NCBI GenBank assembly: GCA_015680905.1
Contig: CM027378.1
Span: 8,537,001-8,601,000, forward strand
Direction: 5' to 3'
DNA: 64,000 nucleotides
Origin: Coptis chinensis
Taxonomy: Eukaryota > Streptophyta > Magnoliopsida > Ranunculales > Ranunculaceae
This document shows, piece after piece, positions 1-12,198 of the stretch. The translations under genes and the position numbers were made by a program. The notes beneath the pieces were generated by a model, which did not search any database, had not been told where the DNA came from, and worked only from the letters and a program-made list of their open reading frames with translations. Position 1 is the stretch's first letter, and each line of letters begins with the position of its first letter.

Positions 1-1197
1 TTTGTCCTTGTATATGTAGATGACATTCTGATCACAGGCAACAATCCATCTCTCATTCAGAACTTGAAGCAATTTTTAGAAGCAAAGTTTTATATCAAGG
101 ACTTGGGACGTCTAAAATATTTCTTGGGTATCGAGGTTGCTCGTTTCAAAGAAGGATTATTTCTTACACAGCGCAAATGTCTTTTGGACATTCTGTCTGA
201 TTGTGGTACCACTGGTGGTCGTATTTCTGAGTTTCCTATGGAACAAAACATCAACCTCCATACTGATGATGGCACATTACTTCAGGATCCTACTGTCTAT
301 CGTCGCTTGATTGGGCATCTTTTATATCTCACAGTTACACGTCCAGATATCACTTATTCTGTTAATTATCTCAGCCGTTTCATGCAGTCCCCACGGACTC
401 CACATCTAGATGTTGCTCATCGTATACTTCGCTACCTTAAAGGTTTGATCAACAAAGGGATTCTCTTATCCGCTAATAGTTCTTTACACATCTCTGGTTT
501 TCTATGACTCTGATTAGGCTGGCTGCCCTGTCACTCGTCGTTCTACTAGTGGTTATTGCACTTTTCTTGGTTCTAGCCCTATATCCTGGAAAACAAAGAA
601 ACAGAGCATCAGATCCCGTTTCTTCCGGCCGGAAGCGAATATCGTTCCATGGCTACCTTGGCGTGTGAACTTCAATGGTTGAAGTATCTTCTCTCTGACT
701 TAGGCATTTCTCATCCTTCTCCGATGAACATATTCTGTGACAATCAAGCTGCCCTTCATCTCTCTCAAAATCCAGTTTTTCATGAACGAACGAAGCACAT
801 CGAATTGGACTATCATTTCTTACGCGACAAGATACAGGCCAAGTTACTATCTCCTACGTTCATTCCATCCTCAGATTAGGTGGCTAACGCCTTCACTAAA
901 CCTCTCGGTAATGACACCTTTCTGAGATTAATTTGCAAGTTGGGAGTTCTTGACATTCACTCTCCAACTTGAGGGGGAGTATTAGAAGTAGTTCTTCACG
1001 TCATAGCGCAGAGCGTGCCCTCGCCCTATGCTTCACAATTGTCCAGAAGATTTAGCGTGCCCGCGCCTCGAGTTAAATACACGCACGGTCTGCTTTTTTT
1101 TCCTATTTTAGAATGTTGTAATCTCTATATAAACAATTGTAATCTCCTTAGAAATCAATCAAGTAAATATTCTCAAATCTCTCTCTAATTTATCACA
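1..1197 (+). mobile_element. Ty1/copia retrotransposon, 3' part (reverse transcriptase end, RNase H, 3' LTR), broken
   Basis: The translated plus strand shows the copia reverse-transcriptase active-site motif YVDD at the very start of the window. It continues through the RT connection region (KDLGRLKYFLGIEV, RPDITYSVNYLS) to the RNase H region (FCDNQAALHLSQNPVFHERT), which is the usual copia order. A polypurine tract (GAGGGGGAGT, 971-980) precedes an LTR of about 218 bp (980-1197) that holds a TATA-like stretch near 1127 and ends in CACA. The element runs off the left edge, so the 5' LTR, gag and integrase are not visible. It is a fossil: the coding part is broken in a few places. Family assignment is firm; the lineage within copia is not assigned. 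Confidence 0.9.
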
Positions 1198-1880
1198 TCT
1201 ACCATCATACACGGTAAATAGTAGGATTACTGACTTGTTTAAATTTGAAAATTTAGATGGAGTCTGAAGTTAACAGCTATTATCTAATTATTATTGTCAT
1301 GAAGTTAATATTTCAAGTATTGGTTCAAGCTTAATGACTGTTGCTAGCTCAAATGCTTACTTTAAAGTTTGCAGCATTTTAATCTGGCTGTGGATCTTTT
1401 ATCTTTTCTTTTGTTACGTACCATTTCACCAATTCTTTTGGAAATGCCCAGTGTTGAAACCTGAGACTAAGAGCATCTTTAGGAGTGATACTTTCCTAGC
1501 ATCAAACACCAAATTTCCAACAATTTGGTATTTTTTTATCTTCAGGAGAGTCACATGTTGATGAAAACACCAAAAAAACACCAAATCAGCCAAAATTTGG
1601 TTCCAGCTTTAGTGTTGTATCAAATCTCTCACGCGGTTTTCGAAAAACTGCACGGTTTTTCTAACACCGCATGGGCTTGGGCTACTAATTGGGCTTCTAT
1701 GGCGCAGTTTTGACAACACCACGTGGTTTTTCCAAAACTACGTGCTCTCAATGAAGAAACAGGCAAAAAACGGGTAAAAAACGGCTATATCTTTCTAACA
1801 CTATAAATTGAAACACTCACACAATAGTTTTACACTCACTTCTTTTTCTCTAATCTCTACTCTCTACTCTTAAAACAACA

Positions 1881-2878
1881 ATGGTTAGTGAATAACCAAA
1901 AGCAAAATCTAGAGGGGCTTCATAGATACAAGAAGAAGATGTTGCTTTCACTAATAGTTGGCTACAAGTTAGTCAAGATGGTGTAGTAGGAAATGAGCAG
2001 AAGTCAAACGATTTTTGGAGTAAGATTCTAAATGCATTTCATGCAAATCTAGGAGGAATGACCGAACGCAACTTGACGAGCATGAAACACCATTGGACTT
2101 TCATTCAAGCTAATATCAACAAGTTCCATGCTATTCTTTCTCAGATTCAAGCATCTCCTCCAAGTGGCTATAATGACAATATGATTGTAAGTATTTACTT
2201 TTTATTTGTTATTTTGATTCACAAATACATTTTTCAATTTTAATTTAGTTTTTTCTTAATTGGTAGGTTGAGGAAGCAATAAGTGCATATGGGATGCATA
2301 ATGTGGTTTGGAAGTGGATGCAATGCTATAATATGGTGAAAGACTCACCCAAATGGAAGAGGCTACAGTTGAGAAATGATTTGCGACCCACCAAAAAGTC
2401 AAAGTCAAATAGTGGGGAAGGAGGTTCATCAGTTCCAATATCAACTGCGACAGCTCAACCAATGGATTATGATCCACACCAAGTTGATGGGATTGAAGAT
2501 AGGCCTGTTGGAAAGAAAAAAGAAAAGAGAAGAAGGCAAAAAGAGAAAGAAGAAGGTGATTCTAAAGTGGAGGAATCCGCTAAGAAACTTGATGATTTTC
2601 TGGTGGGACTTTCTAAAACCACCAAAGAAGGCTATGAATTGGAAGCTCAAAGACAATTGAAGAAAGATGAGATGGAATTCGAAAAACTTCAATTGAAGAA
2701 AAGTGCGATGGATTGGAAGCTCCAAATCCAAAAAGAAAAACTTCAATTGAAGAAAGATGCGCTCCGAGTTCGAGAAGATGAAAATGATGCGATAATACTA
2801 GGAATGAAATTAGAGGATTACCCGATGATGAGCGTGAAATTTGGCAACTCAAAATGGCATAAATTTTACAAAAAATGA
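1881..2878 (+). pseudogene. Harbinger ORF1, MYB/SANT-like (NAM-associated C-terminal type), decayed
   Basis: The conserved start is the ATG at 1881, but the frame meets stop codons at 1893 and 1923 before the conserved part. From there it reads EEDVAFTNSWLQVSQDGVVG, the typical beginning of plant Harbinger ORF1 proteins. An intron with GTAAGT donor at 2187 and AG ending at 2266 joins NDNMI to VEEAISAYG in frame. The C-terminal half (2294-2878) is lysine/glutamate-rich and predicted to be coiled coil (repeated EKLQLKK). In the family this protein binds DNA and works with the nuclease to recognise the transposon ends. The two early stops make this copy a pseudogene unless a downstream ATG (2058) is used. 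Confidence 0.8.
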
Positions 2879-3238
2879 AGAATCGACTTGGCAATATCAC
2901 TGGTAGTAGTCAAAGTAGTGCATAGTCTAAATTTGAGTTTGTATGTCTTTTAATTTGAGTATTTTAATTTGTCTTTTAATTTATTACGTACTTTAATTTG
3001 AGTTTGTATTTTGATTTTAATTAGAATGTACTTTAACTGAATATTTTCTTTTAATTTGATACTTTTTATCATTCTAAAAAAAATCGGCAGAGTCTACTTT
3101 GTATTTTCAAAATTCTCATATACACAAATCCTTTCATAAAACCACAAATACATAGAAATAAACTTGGAACACAAATACATAAAAATTGAAACGATAAATA
3201 AACACAAAATCTAAATGAAGTGCAAATAGAAATAGAAA

Positions 3239-4578
3239 TCAAGTCTGACCACGCTGCCCACGCCTACTCCACAAATGCTTGACCAAGTCATTCTTTAATC
3301 TATCATGAACAACTTTTGAACGAACCCTCTCGACGCCAGATGCCCAACGAGATAGAACAAAGTGGCGTTGATCTTCAGATGCACCTTCTCTACATGGCAC
3401 TTCATACTCAGGAATATTCTGCGGGATATCCGTTTTGCGTTCATCTTCTACAATCATATTGTGTAAAATGATACAAGCTCTCATAACAGTAGTCATGGTC
3501 TCCAAATACCATAATCTGCACGGATTCGCTAAAATAGCCCAACGCGACTTCAATATACCAAACACCCACTCTATGTCTTTTCTAGCAGCTTCTTGCTTCT
3601 TTGCAAAATATTTGTCTTGTGCAACAGTCGGTTTAGCAATCGTTTGAATCAAGGTGGCATAATTAATTATGATAAATACCATAAGCCAAGTAATAGCCCA
3701 TATCATAATGATGGTCATTCACAGTGTATTTACAAGGAATAGCTTCATCATTGACTATATCATCAAATATTGGTGAGTGGTCAAGCATATTAAGTTCATT
3801 GTGAGAACCCACCATTCCAAAAAAAACATGCCAAATCCACGTGTCCCGAGAAGCAACCGCCTCCAGAATCACTGTTGGTTTATGCACATGGCCAATGTGA
3901 GACCTTTGCCACGCGGATGGGCAATTCTTCCATTGCCAGTGCATGCAATCAATGCTTCCTAGCATTCCAGGTCATCCGCGTTCCTCAGACTCTTCAAGCA
4001 AACGTTGAATATCTGCAGCATTTGGTTTGCGCAAGTATTCACCTCCAAAAATTCTAATAATTCCATCACAAAAATAGCGCATGCATTCATGAACAGTTGG
4101 CTCAGCAACATATAACATGTCATCTACTAGATCAGCTAAAGACCCACAAGCAAGCATTCATATAGCATCAATTACTTTGATTTTTGGGTTAATACTAAAC
4201 TTACCCGCACTATTAACTTTTTGTTGAAAATATGGTACATACATAATGGTTAAGATGATTGAAAATGGGAATAAATAATGACTGACCCATACGAAATCGG
4301 CGTCAAAAGTCATGGTCACGAAATATAGGATTTGCGCCGAAGTAGTTAGCATTTACACAAGCCAGTGTTGCCTCATACTAACGATTCTTGCATTTTCTTC
4401 ATTTCTTCAAACCACCATGTGATTTATAAGAAGACTTCACTTCTTGCTGACGCAATAAACTCAAATGATGTCGAACTAAAGGTAGAGCAATAGCCACTAA
4501 TTTACGAGTTTTAATTGCAGTGTTATCATTTGAAGAGCTCGAGCTCGATGAAGAATCAGAAGAAGATGAATGATCCAT
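3239..4578 (-). pseudogene. Harbinger transposase (DDE nuclease, HARBI1-like), decayed
   Basis: Reading the minus strand from the ATG at 4578, the protein begins with a serine-rich stretch (MDHSSSSDSSSS). It then gives the helix-turn-helix region near 4230-4160 (YFQQKVNSAGKFSINP), the block LACGSLADLVDDM, the first catalytic Asp in GSIDCMHWQWKNCPSAW (about 3960-3910), the second in NDHHYDMGYYL (about 3720-3690), and the third acidic residue in RKDIEWVFGILKSRWAI (about 3580-3530). The frame is broken several times: stops near 4420 and at 4158, and shifts between 4350 and 4300 and around 3700. The catalytic signature is therefore recognisable but no continuous product is possible. It converges with ORF1, leaving about 360 bp between the stops. 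Confidence 0.85.
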
Positions 4579-4893
4579 TGAAAAAACATCAAGAGTTTTG
4601 GTAGTTTTTTTTTTTGGCTTAAGGAAATGAGTTTAAGATTAGAGGGAACATGAAAAATGAAGAGAACCTTGCAGGATCAAGAGGGTTAAATGAATATAGC
4701 ACGTGTGGGCTTGGGCTTTGAGAAAACCATCAATGGCGCGGTTTTGGGAAAACCGCATATGCTATATAGCGTGGTTTATCCAAAACCGCGTCATTTGATG
4801 TTGAAAATTTGATATTGCTCCTAAAGATGGTTGGTGTTTGGTTTGGTTAAAAAATTTAATGTTTTTTTGGTTACACTCCTAAAGATGCTCTAA

Positions 4894-5653
4894 TAGTTGT
4901 TGGTATAGAGTATACACTATAGACTATAGACACTTGCTATATATATAATTCGATTGGCCTTGCTTGCAGTATTTACCAAATCCATTCATAGCTTCATCGC
5001 TACTGCATATGCTCTTAAAAATGAGGAGAGCGGCGCTTCATTGGTTTAAAGGTATTTGAAATGCCTTCAACACATGTACCAATTTTAAAAGAATAAGCGC
5101 AATTGCTAAGGGAACAAACACAGAATCAAGGCATAATATTATTCAGTTTCCACTGTCCGTGTCTCAATGAGAGATAGCAGCACTGGGAGATGAAATGATA
5201 GCTTTATCTAACAATCCTGTGGCTGAAGTTGAAGGCCCCTCGATCAGATCATAATACACATAAGATTAACACTGACAAATTACTGTTGGCAACCTAATTT
5301 GTATTGTAACGAGTAGCTACTGATGATATTTTTGACTTAGTTGATGGATGAGGAACATTCATATCTACATAGCCTAGGCTAAGTCATAAAGTCTACAAGC
5401 AACTTCTCTAAGTGGAATATCCTGAAAGTAGGAAATGCTGCTATATGAGCTGATGCAACAATGACATGCAACACTGACATGGAATATGGAGCTTCAATTC
5501 GAGCTTTGTTAGTCAAAATAAAGTATTGATAACAATATATCTCTTACCATAGAATCATAGATACAGCAATCAATTAAGCCTGTTCTTAGGCGCTCAACTT
5601 AATAGTTCTGTCCTTCTGACATTCAAACTACGAGGGGGTAGGAGAAGGTTTGC
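4894..5653. other. Intergenic, 3' flank of the CRAL-TRIO gene
   Basis: No convincing reading frame, RNA gene or element end is seen. The part nearest 5650 should contain the 3' untranslated region and polyadenylation region of the minus-strand lipid-transfer gene. A copia-like fragment around 4970-5100 was considered but could not be supported. Confidence 0.4.
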
Positions 5654-8600
5654 TCAGCTGGCTGGAGATGCAACAGCCACAGGCTCTGGGGCAACTTCGG
5701 CTTTTGAATATCCGTTACTATCATGGCCCAGCTTCTTGTTCGAATGCAACTCATTGGCAACTTTTATATCGTCTTGGGCCATTAATCTGGAAAACTCTTC
5801 ATGGTCATACTGCAAATTGGCTTTCCCCCCAAACTCAATTGGAAGATTCTCTGAATCAAAGTACGAAGTCATGAGCTCCACGCTGTCTTTGTTCTTTGGA
5901 TAGACGAATTTGACTTTCTGGAATGTTTTTGCATCCAGGAAATACTTGACAATCTGTATTAACAGGAGTGCGTAGGTTAGAAACAGACAAGGCAGGCAAT
6001 AGATGCCAAGTATATGTTCCCACAAAAGGAAGGCGTGTGGAGCAATTGGAGGCAAAACATTCTTATGGCCACTGTCCATCCTCGAAAAAAAAAAAAAAAA
6101 AAAATCAAACCTTTATTCGAGTGAAGATGATACTGTTTCTACTCGGAATATCCTCAGCAGTCTCATTGGCCAAAAAAACCCCGACAGACATTGATATTAA
6201 AACAGGCCATTAACACCACCCACCCACCCTAAGTGTATAATTTTTCAGAAAGTCATTTAAGAAGTTCCCTAGAATTTGAGGCATCAAACCAATATAGTGA
6301 AGCATACTCAAACTAATTATTATTTGTGAAAACATGACGTTGATACTCAGTATCAGTCTCCATATAGAAAAGTTAGACAGCAAAATATAATTGGAAAATT
6401 AGATGAATGTGTAACTGAAATCACAAATTTAAGTAAGAATCAAGCTACATGAAGGTGAGACCAATGATGTACTGTTTAAAATTGCCTTCATGGTTGATGG
6501 TTGTTTTAAGAAGAGTTGCATAATTCAAAATTCTGAGGGCACAATTCCCATCTATTTAATTCCAAGTACTTTCTAATTATACTATAGATGAGAACTCGAA
6601 CCTTCCAAAACGCTTCAAAAATCCTTGGGGGATTGTAGAGAAATGATACAGCAAGCCTCTCAGGGTAATGATTTTGCAGAATGTTTATACTATCACGCGC
6701 AGTTTTGATGGGCACATTAACGTTCAATGACCACCCAGTGAAGTCTATCAACCAGACCATCTGCTCTTGACCATCGGGAAGGTTTAGGATGGCATTCTCT
6801 ATGAGATATACTAGATGGCGAATCTGATTGTCAGCTGCTGTTGTATTCTATAAAAAGAAACAAGGAGTTAATATTCACAAACCAACATAAGAATGTATAC
6901 CTTATAAGAGCCGATCCAAGTACAAAACCTGCTTTCCCGGTCTCAATATAAGAACAGTCCTCCCATCACGGTCATGAAAACTTGCTCTGTACACTTTTCC
7001 AGTCTCACCTTCATTTGCCACTTCGTGCTGATAATGGAGCAATTTATAAAGTCAGAACAAGCTTAAAAAATCAAATTGAAGCAGCAAAACTGGGGATAAC
7101 AGCCCCACCCACACTTGCACAACTCACACACAAAATAAATAAATAAATACAAAATATCTGGCTGTTAGAAATCAGATGTCAGGACGTTCCACAATAGCAT
7201 TGCAGAGTTGCACTGCAAATCGAGAAGGCACCAGTTGTAGAAGGCACCATTTGATGGAGTTGGACTCGCAGTCCCGGATTAGGCAAAAAGAAATTTAGCT
7301 GTATACTAAATCAATGGCGTCTTTCACAGATTCCTCATTAGATATAAATATGTGGGTGCAAAATAATTTAAAAGATTGCTACAATACTATGATGTAAACA
7401 ATCAGGGAATCTCCAACTGAAGTACAACATTTAGCCAACGAATCTAAAAACCTTTCTGGCCTATCCTGAATGACCTTGGTTTATAAAAATCAGACAGGTA
7501 ATAATAAGATGTGCATGATAAAGCAGCCGTAGACATAAGCCCTATTCCACTCCATTAGTGTAGCGCCATTAATCATCTTGTATAAGTTACTTTGACTATA
7601 TGTCTATATGGCACTAAATTACATAGATTGACGGGTATGATTGGATTAAATATGTGACATAAGTAGCAAATATGTTAATGCAGGTGCACTAAAATAACAT
7701 GACTTGAAATATTATTTCCAAAATCTTTCTACCACATGCAAGGTATATTATAGATATATGATTAGCCCCTCACGTTAACTATTGTGGTGTAGTAACAAGA
7801 ATGCAATTAAAACCAGGAAACTGAAAAGCTGTTATTATTTACCCAGCGGATTTCTTCGGGCTTAAAGGTTGACCTCCAGTTGAGTGATTCCTCTAACATC
7901 TTCTTGGACTTGTCAACATTCCAGTTCCTAGCCTCTAAATATCTTCTGAGGCATGCGTCAGTACAGTATTGTAAACTGGATCCAGAGAGTGGTCCGATTG
8001 CAGACTTGAGCTCATTGATCTGCGCACAGAACATCCATGTCTTAATATCGTATCAGTTTGTTCTTACAAGTTGCTCCAACGAAACTTTTCATGATTTTGC
8101 GTAAGCCACTAACATTTATTCTTATAAGTAGCTCAATTTGCTATGTACCAAAACAAAACAAAAAAATAAATATTATTTGCAATTCAGACACATTTTTGTA
8201 ACTCCTACGAGGACAAACATATCATCATTCCCTCTTGGCATGCTAGTCAACTATTAGCAGCTACAATTATTCAAGTCCATTTTAGAGCTACAATCTGCCG
8301 ATGCCTACTGGTGCTTCCACAAAAGGCACCCTAACTTAAACCAGGCCTACATCAGTCCATGTGCATGCATGCAAATTTCAAAAGGTCTAGAATCCTCCGA
8401 TAGATATATGACTCATAGTACGGCGTGCCCCACAACACTCCTAACAACTCCTTTCGTAGAAATGGAATTCTATCCATATTGATGTTCAAACTTGTTTAAC
8501 ATGATTTTGATACATTTCGCCAACTCGTTAGCAATATTTGTGTTAGACATTGAGACCTTTCCGTTTTCTTTTCTTGCATTGAGTGTTTATGGTTGGTTGC

Positions 8601-9068
8601 GTTTGATATATCTAATTGGGTGCTTTCGAAAAACACTACCAACTTTCTAAAAATGCAAAACAAAATTGATAGAATTTCTAACAAGAAAGTTAAATGAAGT
8701 AGAACATTTTCTATCCAGGAGGGTCTCAATGTGTATCCGACGACGAGGCAGAGGCATTAAGAAACTGTATTCTTAGGAAGCAAATTCTTAAGGGATAATA
8801 TCGATTCGGAATGGATTAAATACCCCAAAAAACAACAAGGGGGTCTCCTTGGGTACTGGATAACTGGCACCCTTGGTAGTAAAAGGCAACAAATTAGAAA
8901 AATCTCTCATACAAATTGAGGTCAAAGCAATTTCAACAGAAAACTCCAACTAGCTTCAAAAGATCTAAGATTCAAATGAGTGTGTGCCATTGTGTAACTA
9001 ATTACCTTGTCAGCTCTCTGAGAAGAGTCAATCTCCTGATGATTACTGGAATGCCTCCAACGGAACAT
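5654..9068 (-). CDS. SEC14/CRAL-TRIO domain phosphatidylinositol-transfer-like protein, five exons
   Basis: Five minus-strand exons with GT-AG borders join in phase 0: 9006-9068, 7843-8019, 6929-7027, 6602-6847 and 5654-5953, giving 294 aa. The short first exon starts MFRWRHSSNHQ. Exon 2 is the CRAL-TRIO N-terminal helix domain (CLRRYLEARNWNVDKSKKML, residues about 40-80). Exons 3-5 form the lipid-binding CRAL-TRIO fold (residues about 85-240), with landmarks GRTVLILRPGKQ, QMVWLIDFTGW, LQNHYPERLAVSFLYNPP and ENLPIEFGGKA. Such proteins carry phosphatidylinositol or other lipids between membranes in the cytosol. The C-terminus is a charged tail ending PEPVAVASPAS. The length fits plant single-domain SEC14-like proteins and no disruption is seen, so the gene looks functional. 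Confidence 0.9.
6085..6104 (+). repeat. Poly-A tract (20 A) in intron 4 of the CRAL-TRIO gene
   Basis: An uninterrupted run of 20 A lies in the intron between 5954 and 6601. On the coding strand it is poly-T upstream of the acceptor. It may be a slippage-prone microsatellite or the tail of an unrecognised retroposon. Confidence 0.8.
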
Positions 9069-10422
9069 GGTAGCTGCTTCTCAATCTGACCAGTGACTTT
9101 TCAAGTCAGACCATTTGCAATCTATTTTTCTATGAAAAAACTGGAAAATCATATATTATGAACTAGATAATCTAGCTAGATTTAAAAGGTAACGAACAAG
9201 CCATGGGTCAAACGATGATCATGTCAACAATGATGAAATGAAGGGTGAAATGATGAAACAATGAAAATATCAAGAAAAACCACCCAACCTTTTAGTGCTA
9301 GCCAGAAAGAGAGTGGAAGTGAATGCTAGCTATATATGTTTTTGTTCACGAGAGTTTCATTTCTTTTAATTATCAACGTAAATGCGTGACTACTGACTAC
9401 CCTCTCAAATATATCAACTTCACTTTGAGAGAGAGTGAGTGGGTGTTTTCGACTTTAAAGTGTTTGGGTGCTCTTGTCTTTTCCAGCGGTTACAAAGTCT
9501 AGTTACTTGTCTTTCAGTTTTTGTTGTTTTTAGACTTTAAACTGCCCAGTGTCCACGCACACTTTACTGATACAAAACGTACTTGACATCAAAAGTCGTT
9601 CAACATGACTTTCCACTTTTCCAGCATCTTATCTAGATATTTTTCCTTTTCGGTTATCGTTAGGGACATAAACACTTGTCGCATTGTAGGAGAATTGGCC
9701 TACGATTTCCCAATTGGCACGTTAATACGAAAGTTTCAGTGTAAAAAGAGAAAAGTGAGTTTTCCATGTATAATTAAACACAGGCTTTAGCTTTAAAAGT
9801 AGGGTTAGTTAGTGTTATCCTCTAAATGAGCTAATTAGGATTTTTCTTCTCCCCCTACTAGACGGGCAATTAGGATCACCCACTTAAATATACACAAAAA
9901 AAACACAAACAACTAGCGAGAAAACAAATTACCAATGCAACTTTCCTTTGTGGACACCACTAAATATGTGGTGTGGTATGAGTCATATACGACTGCGCTT
10001 GGCGTAAACCATGACTTTGACTTTGAGCTAGTGTGATCGTGTCCTGGACCCCACTTACAAGTTACAAGTTCATGGCATCTAGTGAAGACCAAATTTTATC
10101 AAATCGTTGGAAACTGATGGTATGTGATTTAATTGTGAATGTGCTACTGCGTGATACCTACCACTTGCATAGACAAAATATACATTTGATCCAACCATCA
10201 TAATAATACGGTAATTATTGTTTCTTATCGCCGGACTTCCTCTAACTATAATGACTGAACAATCATTTCACCTTGCTAATTTTCCACTCCATTTCATCTA
10301 GTCTATTTAAGCACGCGCGGTTGACTTGCAAAGTGAATATGAAAAGAAAATTCCAGACATATGGTATAATCGTATAAGGCTATAAGCACGTCCAGCAAGC
10401 ATTAATTGGAATACGTTTAGGG
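9069..10422. promoter_or_regulatory. Upstream region of the CRAL-TRIO gene and intergenic DNA
   Basis: This stretch should contain the 5' UTR and promoter of the minus-strand CRAL-TRIO gene, since its ATG is at 9068. A GA-rich tract (GAGAGAGAGTGAGTG near 9427) is the sort of Y-patch/GAGA element seen in plant core promoters when read on the minus strand. No other gene is supported. Confidence 0.35.
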
Positions 10423-10641
10423 ATGAACTGCAAGAAACTATACAACAGAGCAATGTTTTGGAGGATGTTTGTAACCAGGCTTTTCTCCAACACCAAGCAT
10501 GGAGTTAGACTAGATCTTGAAGAAGAAGAGCTGATCAAAGTAGACATATTAGTGAATTCGTGCATGATGGAACATGAGAAGAAAAGACGAACATCATGGC
10601 TACCAGATCCAGATCGAAGATGGCCTATACAAGGGTGGTGA
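10423..10641 (+). CDS. Small 72-aa ORF, unknown (possible LEA_3-like remnant)
   Basis: The ORF starts MNCKKLYNRAMFWRMFVTRL and ends SWLPDPDRRWPIQGW. A TATTTAAG box lies about 120 bp upstream (near 10304). A basic, mitochondrial-presequence-like N-terminus, an acidic centre (DLEEEEL) and a W-x-PDP motif near the C-terminus are the layout of small LEA_3/SAG21-type plant proteins. The match is only by motif, and the usual TGYY tail is absent. It could equally be a chance ORF. Confidence 0.25.
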   Translation: MNCKKLYNRAMFWRMFVTRLFSNTKHGVRLDLEEEELIKVDILVNSCMMEHEKKRRTSWLPDPDRRWPIQGW

Positions 10642-12198
10642 AACCTTGAACCTTCCAAGGTATCGAGGTCACATGAGATGTTTAACCTTTAGGGATTCTT
10701 ACATAGTTACATTAAGAGCAAATAATACTTTCACTCCATCCAGACAAATTCATCTTTCACTGTACCTACTGCTAGTTCCTTGCCCTTCGCATGTCTCAAT
10801 GTCTCTCACGTCTGTGTGACTGTGTCCATGATCATGCAAATATTTCTATTTAATCGTATATATATTCTTGAAGGTGGCTATCATAGTACATACCTTGTAT
10901 CACAGTGAAAGCGCCGTCCATTCGTGCTAAGCTGCTAATGTTCTGCATACACACATTTTGATGAAGGAAATTTGAAATCATCAATGATTGTTTTGTATGA
11001 TTCTAAACTATCACTAAATATTGATTTTCATATTAAAGACCAATGTCCGGATGGCGAAGTCCACGACCAGATAAGAGGTGCATTTTTCCTAGTTGCTACT
11101 TGTCTATATTTTGCCCAGCTCGGTCCCTGTCAAGGCTTTAATGGCGTCCCTTGACAATAACGAAGTTTAATCAATAACCAAGCATCTCGGTTCAAGTTGT
11201 TTCTGACTTTCTGTTGCTTCCAAACATAGTCACAAAAATCTCTGATTTTTTTAAAAAACATAAAAAATTTCTGAATTGACTGGTTATCGAATTTCTAAAC
11301 GAATAAACAGTAAAAACGGTAAAAGTCTCTTAAGTATCGATGTTTACTGATTTTTAGCAAATTTCAGATTTTTTTCCACTTTCTATTCATTTATTTTAAT
11401 ATTTTATTTTCTGAATTGCAAATATTTGTAAGATATAACAAAACTTTACATATATATTTGTAAATTTTGAATTGGATATATGCTCGAAGTAACTCTGACA
11501 TAATATAAAATCACACACTGCCCATATTATTTTATGTTTTAATTATTTATAACTTTTCCGATTTTTAAAATAAATTTGTACGAATTAAAGATTTCATCCT
11601 TACCGAATTAACAACGAATTCCGAATTTGTGACTATGCTTTCCAAGTTGCTCGTGAGTTCATTTCTTACTAACCAATTATTTTGAGCCTCACTAGGTAGG
11701 CTTTAAGCATCATAGTTCTATAATGTGAAATTCTGAAACCTGACAGATTTCTACACAATTGGAGGTATGCATAACTGCAAATGTGATGTCAGGTAATTTA
11801 TGTGAAAGTACATTAAAAGTTTAAAACTACTCCACAAGTCCTTCAATATCCAGATTATACTATAGTTTTCCTAATACGTATCCTGCAATTTGTTTAGAAG
11901 ATACGCCTTCACTTGGCCAAAGAACTAAAAGCATTGAACTTCTGAAACCGGTCAGATCTCTGTATGATTGAAGGTATGCATAACTATACGGAAAAAGGAA
12001 AGTTGGACAATTTTAACAAAATTATATGAACAGTACTCCATCAGGTCTCAAGTAAACGTCCAACTTCATATCCACAACAAAATAGGTCTTACCAAATATT
12101 TTAACTATATTGCCCCAAAAAGACAATTGACGTCAGGCATTCCTAAATTCTGACTTAACATCCAAAGCAATCAGTACTAAGAGGTCGAACTAAAATGG
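10642..12198. other. AT-rich intergenic DNA with a short duplicated segment
   Basis: No gene is supported. Two similar segments of about 50 bp sharing the words TTCTGAAACC and GGTATGCATAACT occur near 11732-11782 and 11940-11985, suggesting a local duplication of roughly 210 bp. This is downstream of the BTB gene, whose stop is at 12199. Confidence 0.4.

Larger units (their letters stand above)
1471..4890. mobile_element. PIF/Harbinger DNA transposon with TIRs and TAA duplication, decayed
   Basis: The ends are a perfect 17-bp inverted repeat (GAGCATCTTTAGGAGTG at 1471-1487, its complement at 4874-4890). They are flanked by the 3-bp duplication TAA (1468-1470 and 4891-4893), the target expected for PIF/Harbinger. 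Two genes converge inside: a MYB/SANT-like ORF1 on the plus strand and a DDE nuclease on the minus strand, the usual two-gene plan of the superfamily. GC-rich subterminal motifs around CGCGGTTTT occur at both ends (about 1630-1740 and 4735-4795). Both genes are disrupted, so this copy is probably not autonomous, but the intact TIRs mean it could still be moved by a related transposase. Confidence 0.93.

Noticed and set aside
2441-2900. Minus-strand ORFs of about 100 codons
   Set aside because: Shadows of the lysine/glutamate-rich coiled-coil part of Harbinger ORF1.
4960-5110. A copia reverse-transcriptase scrap
   Set aside because: Only weak similarity in one short frame, with no supporting motif.
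10423-10641. A confident LEA protein gene
   Set aside because: Only a W-x-PDP-like motif is present and the family tail is missing, so it is kept only as a low-confidence ORF.
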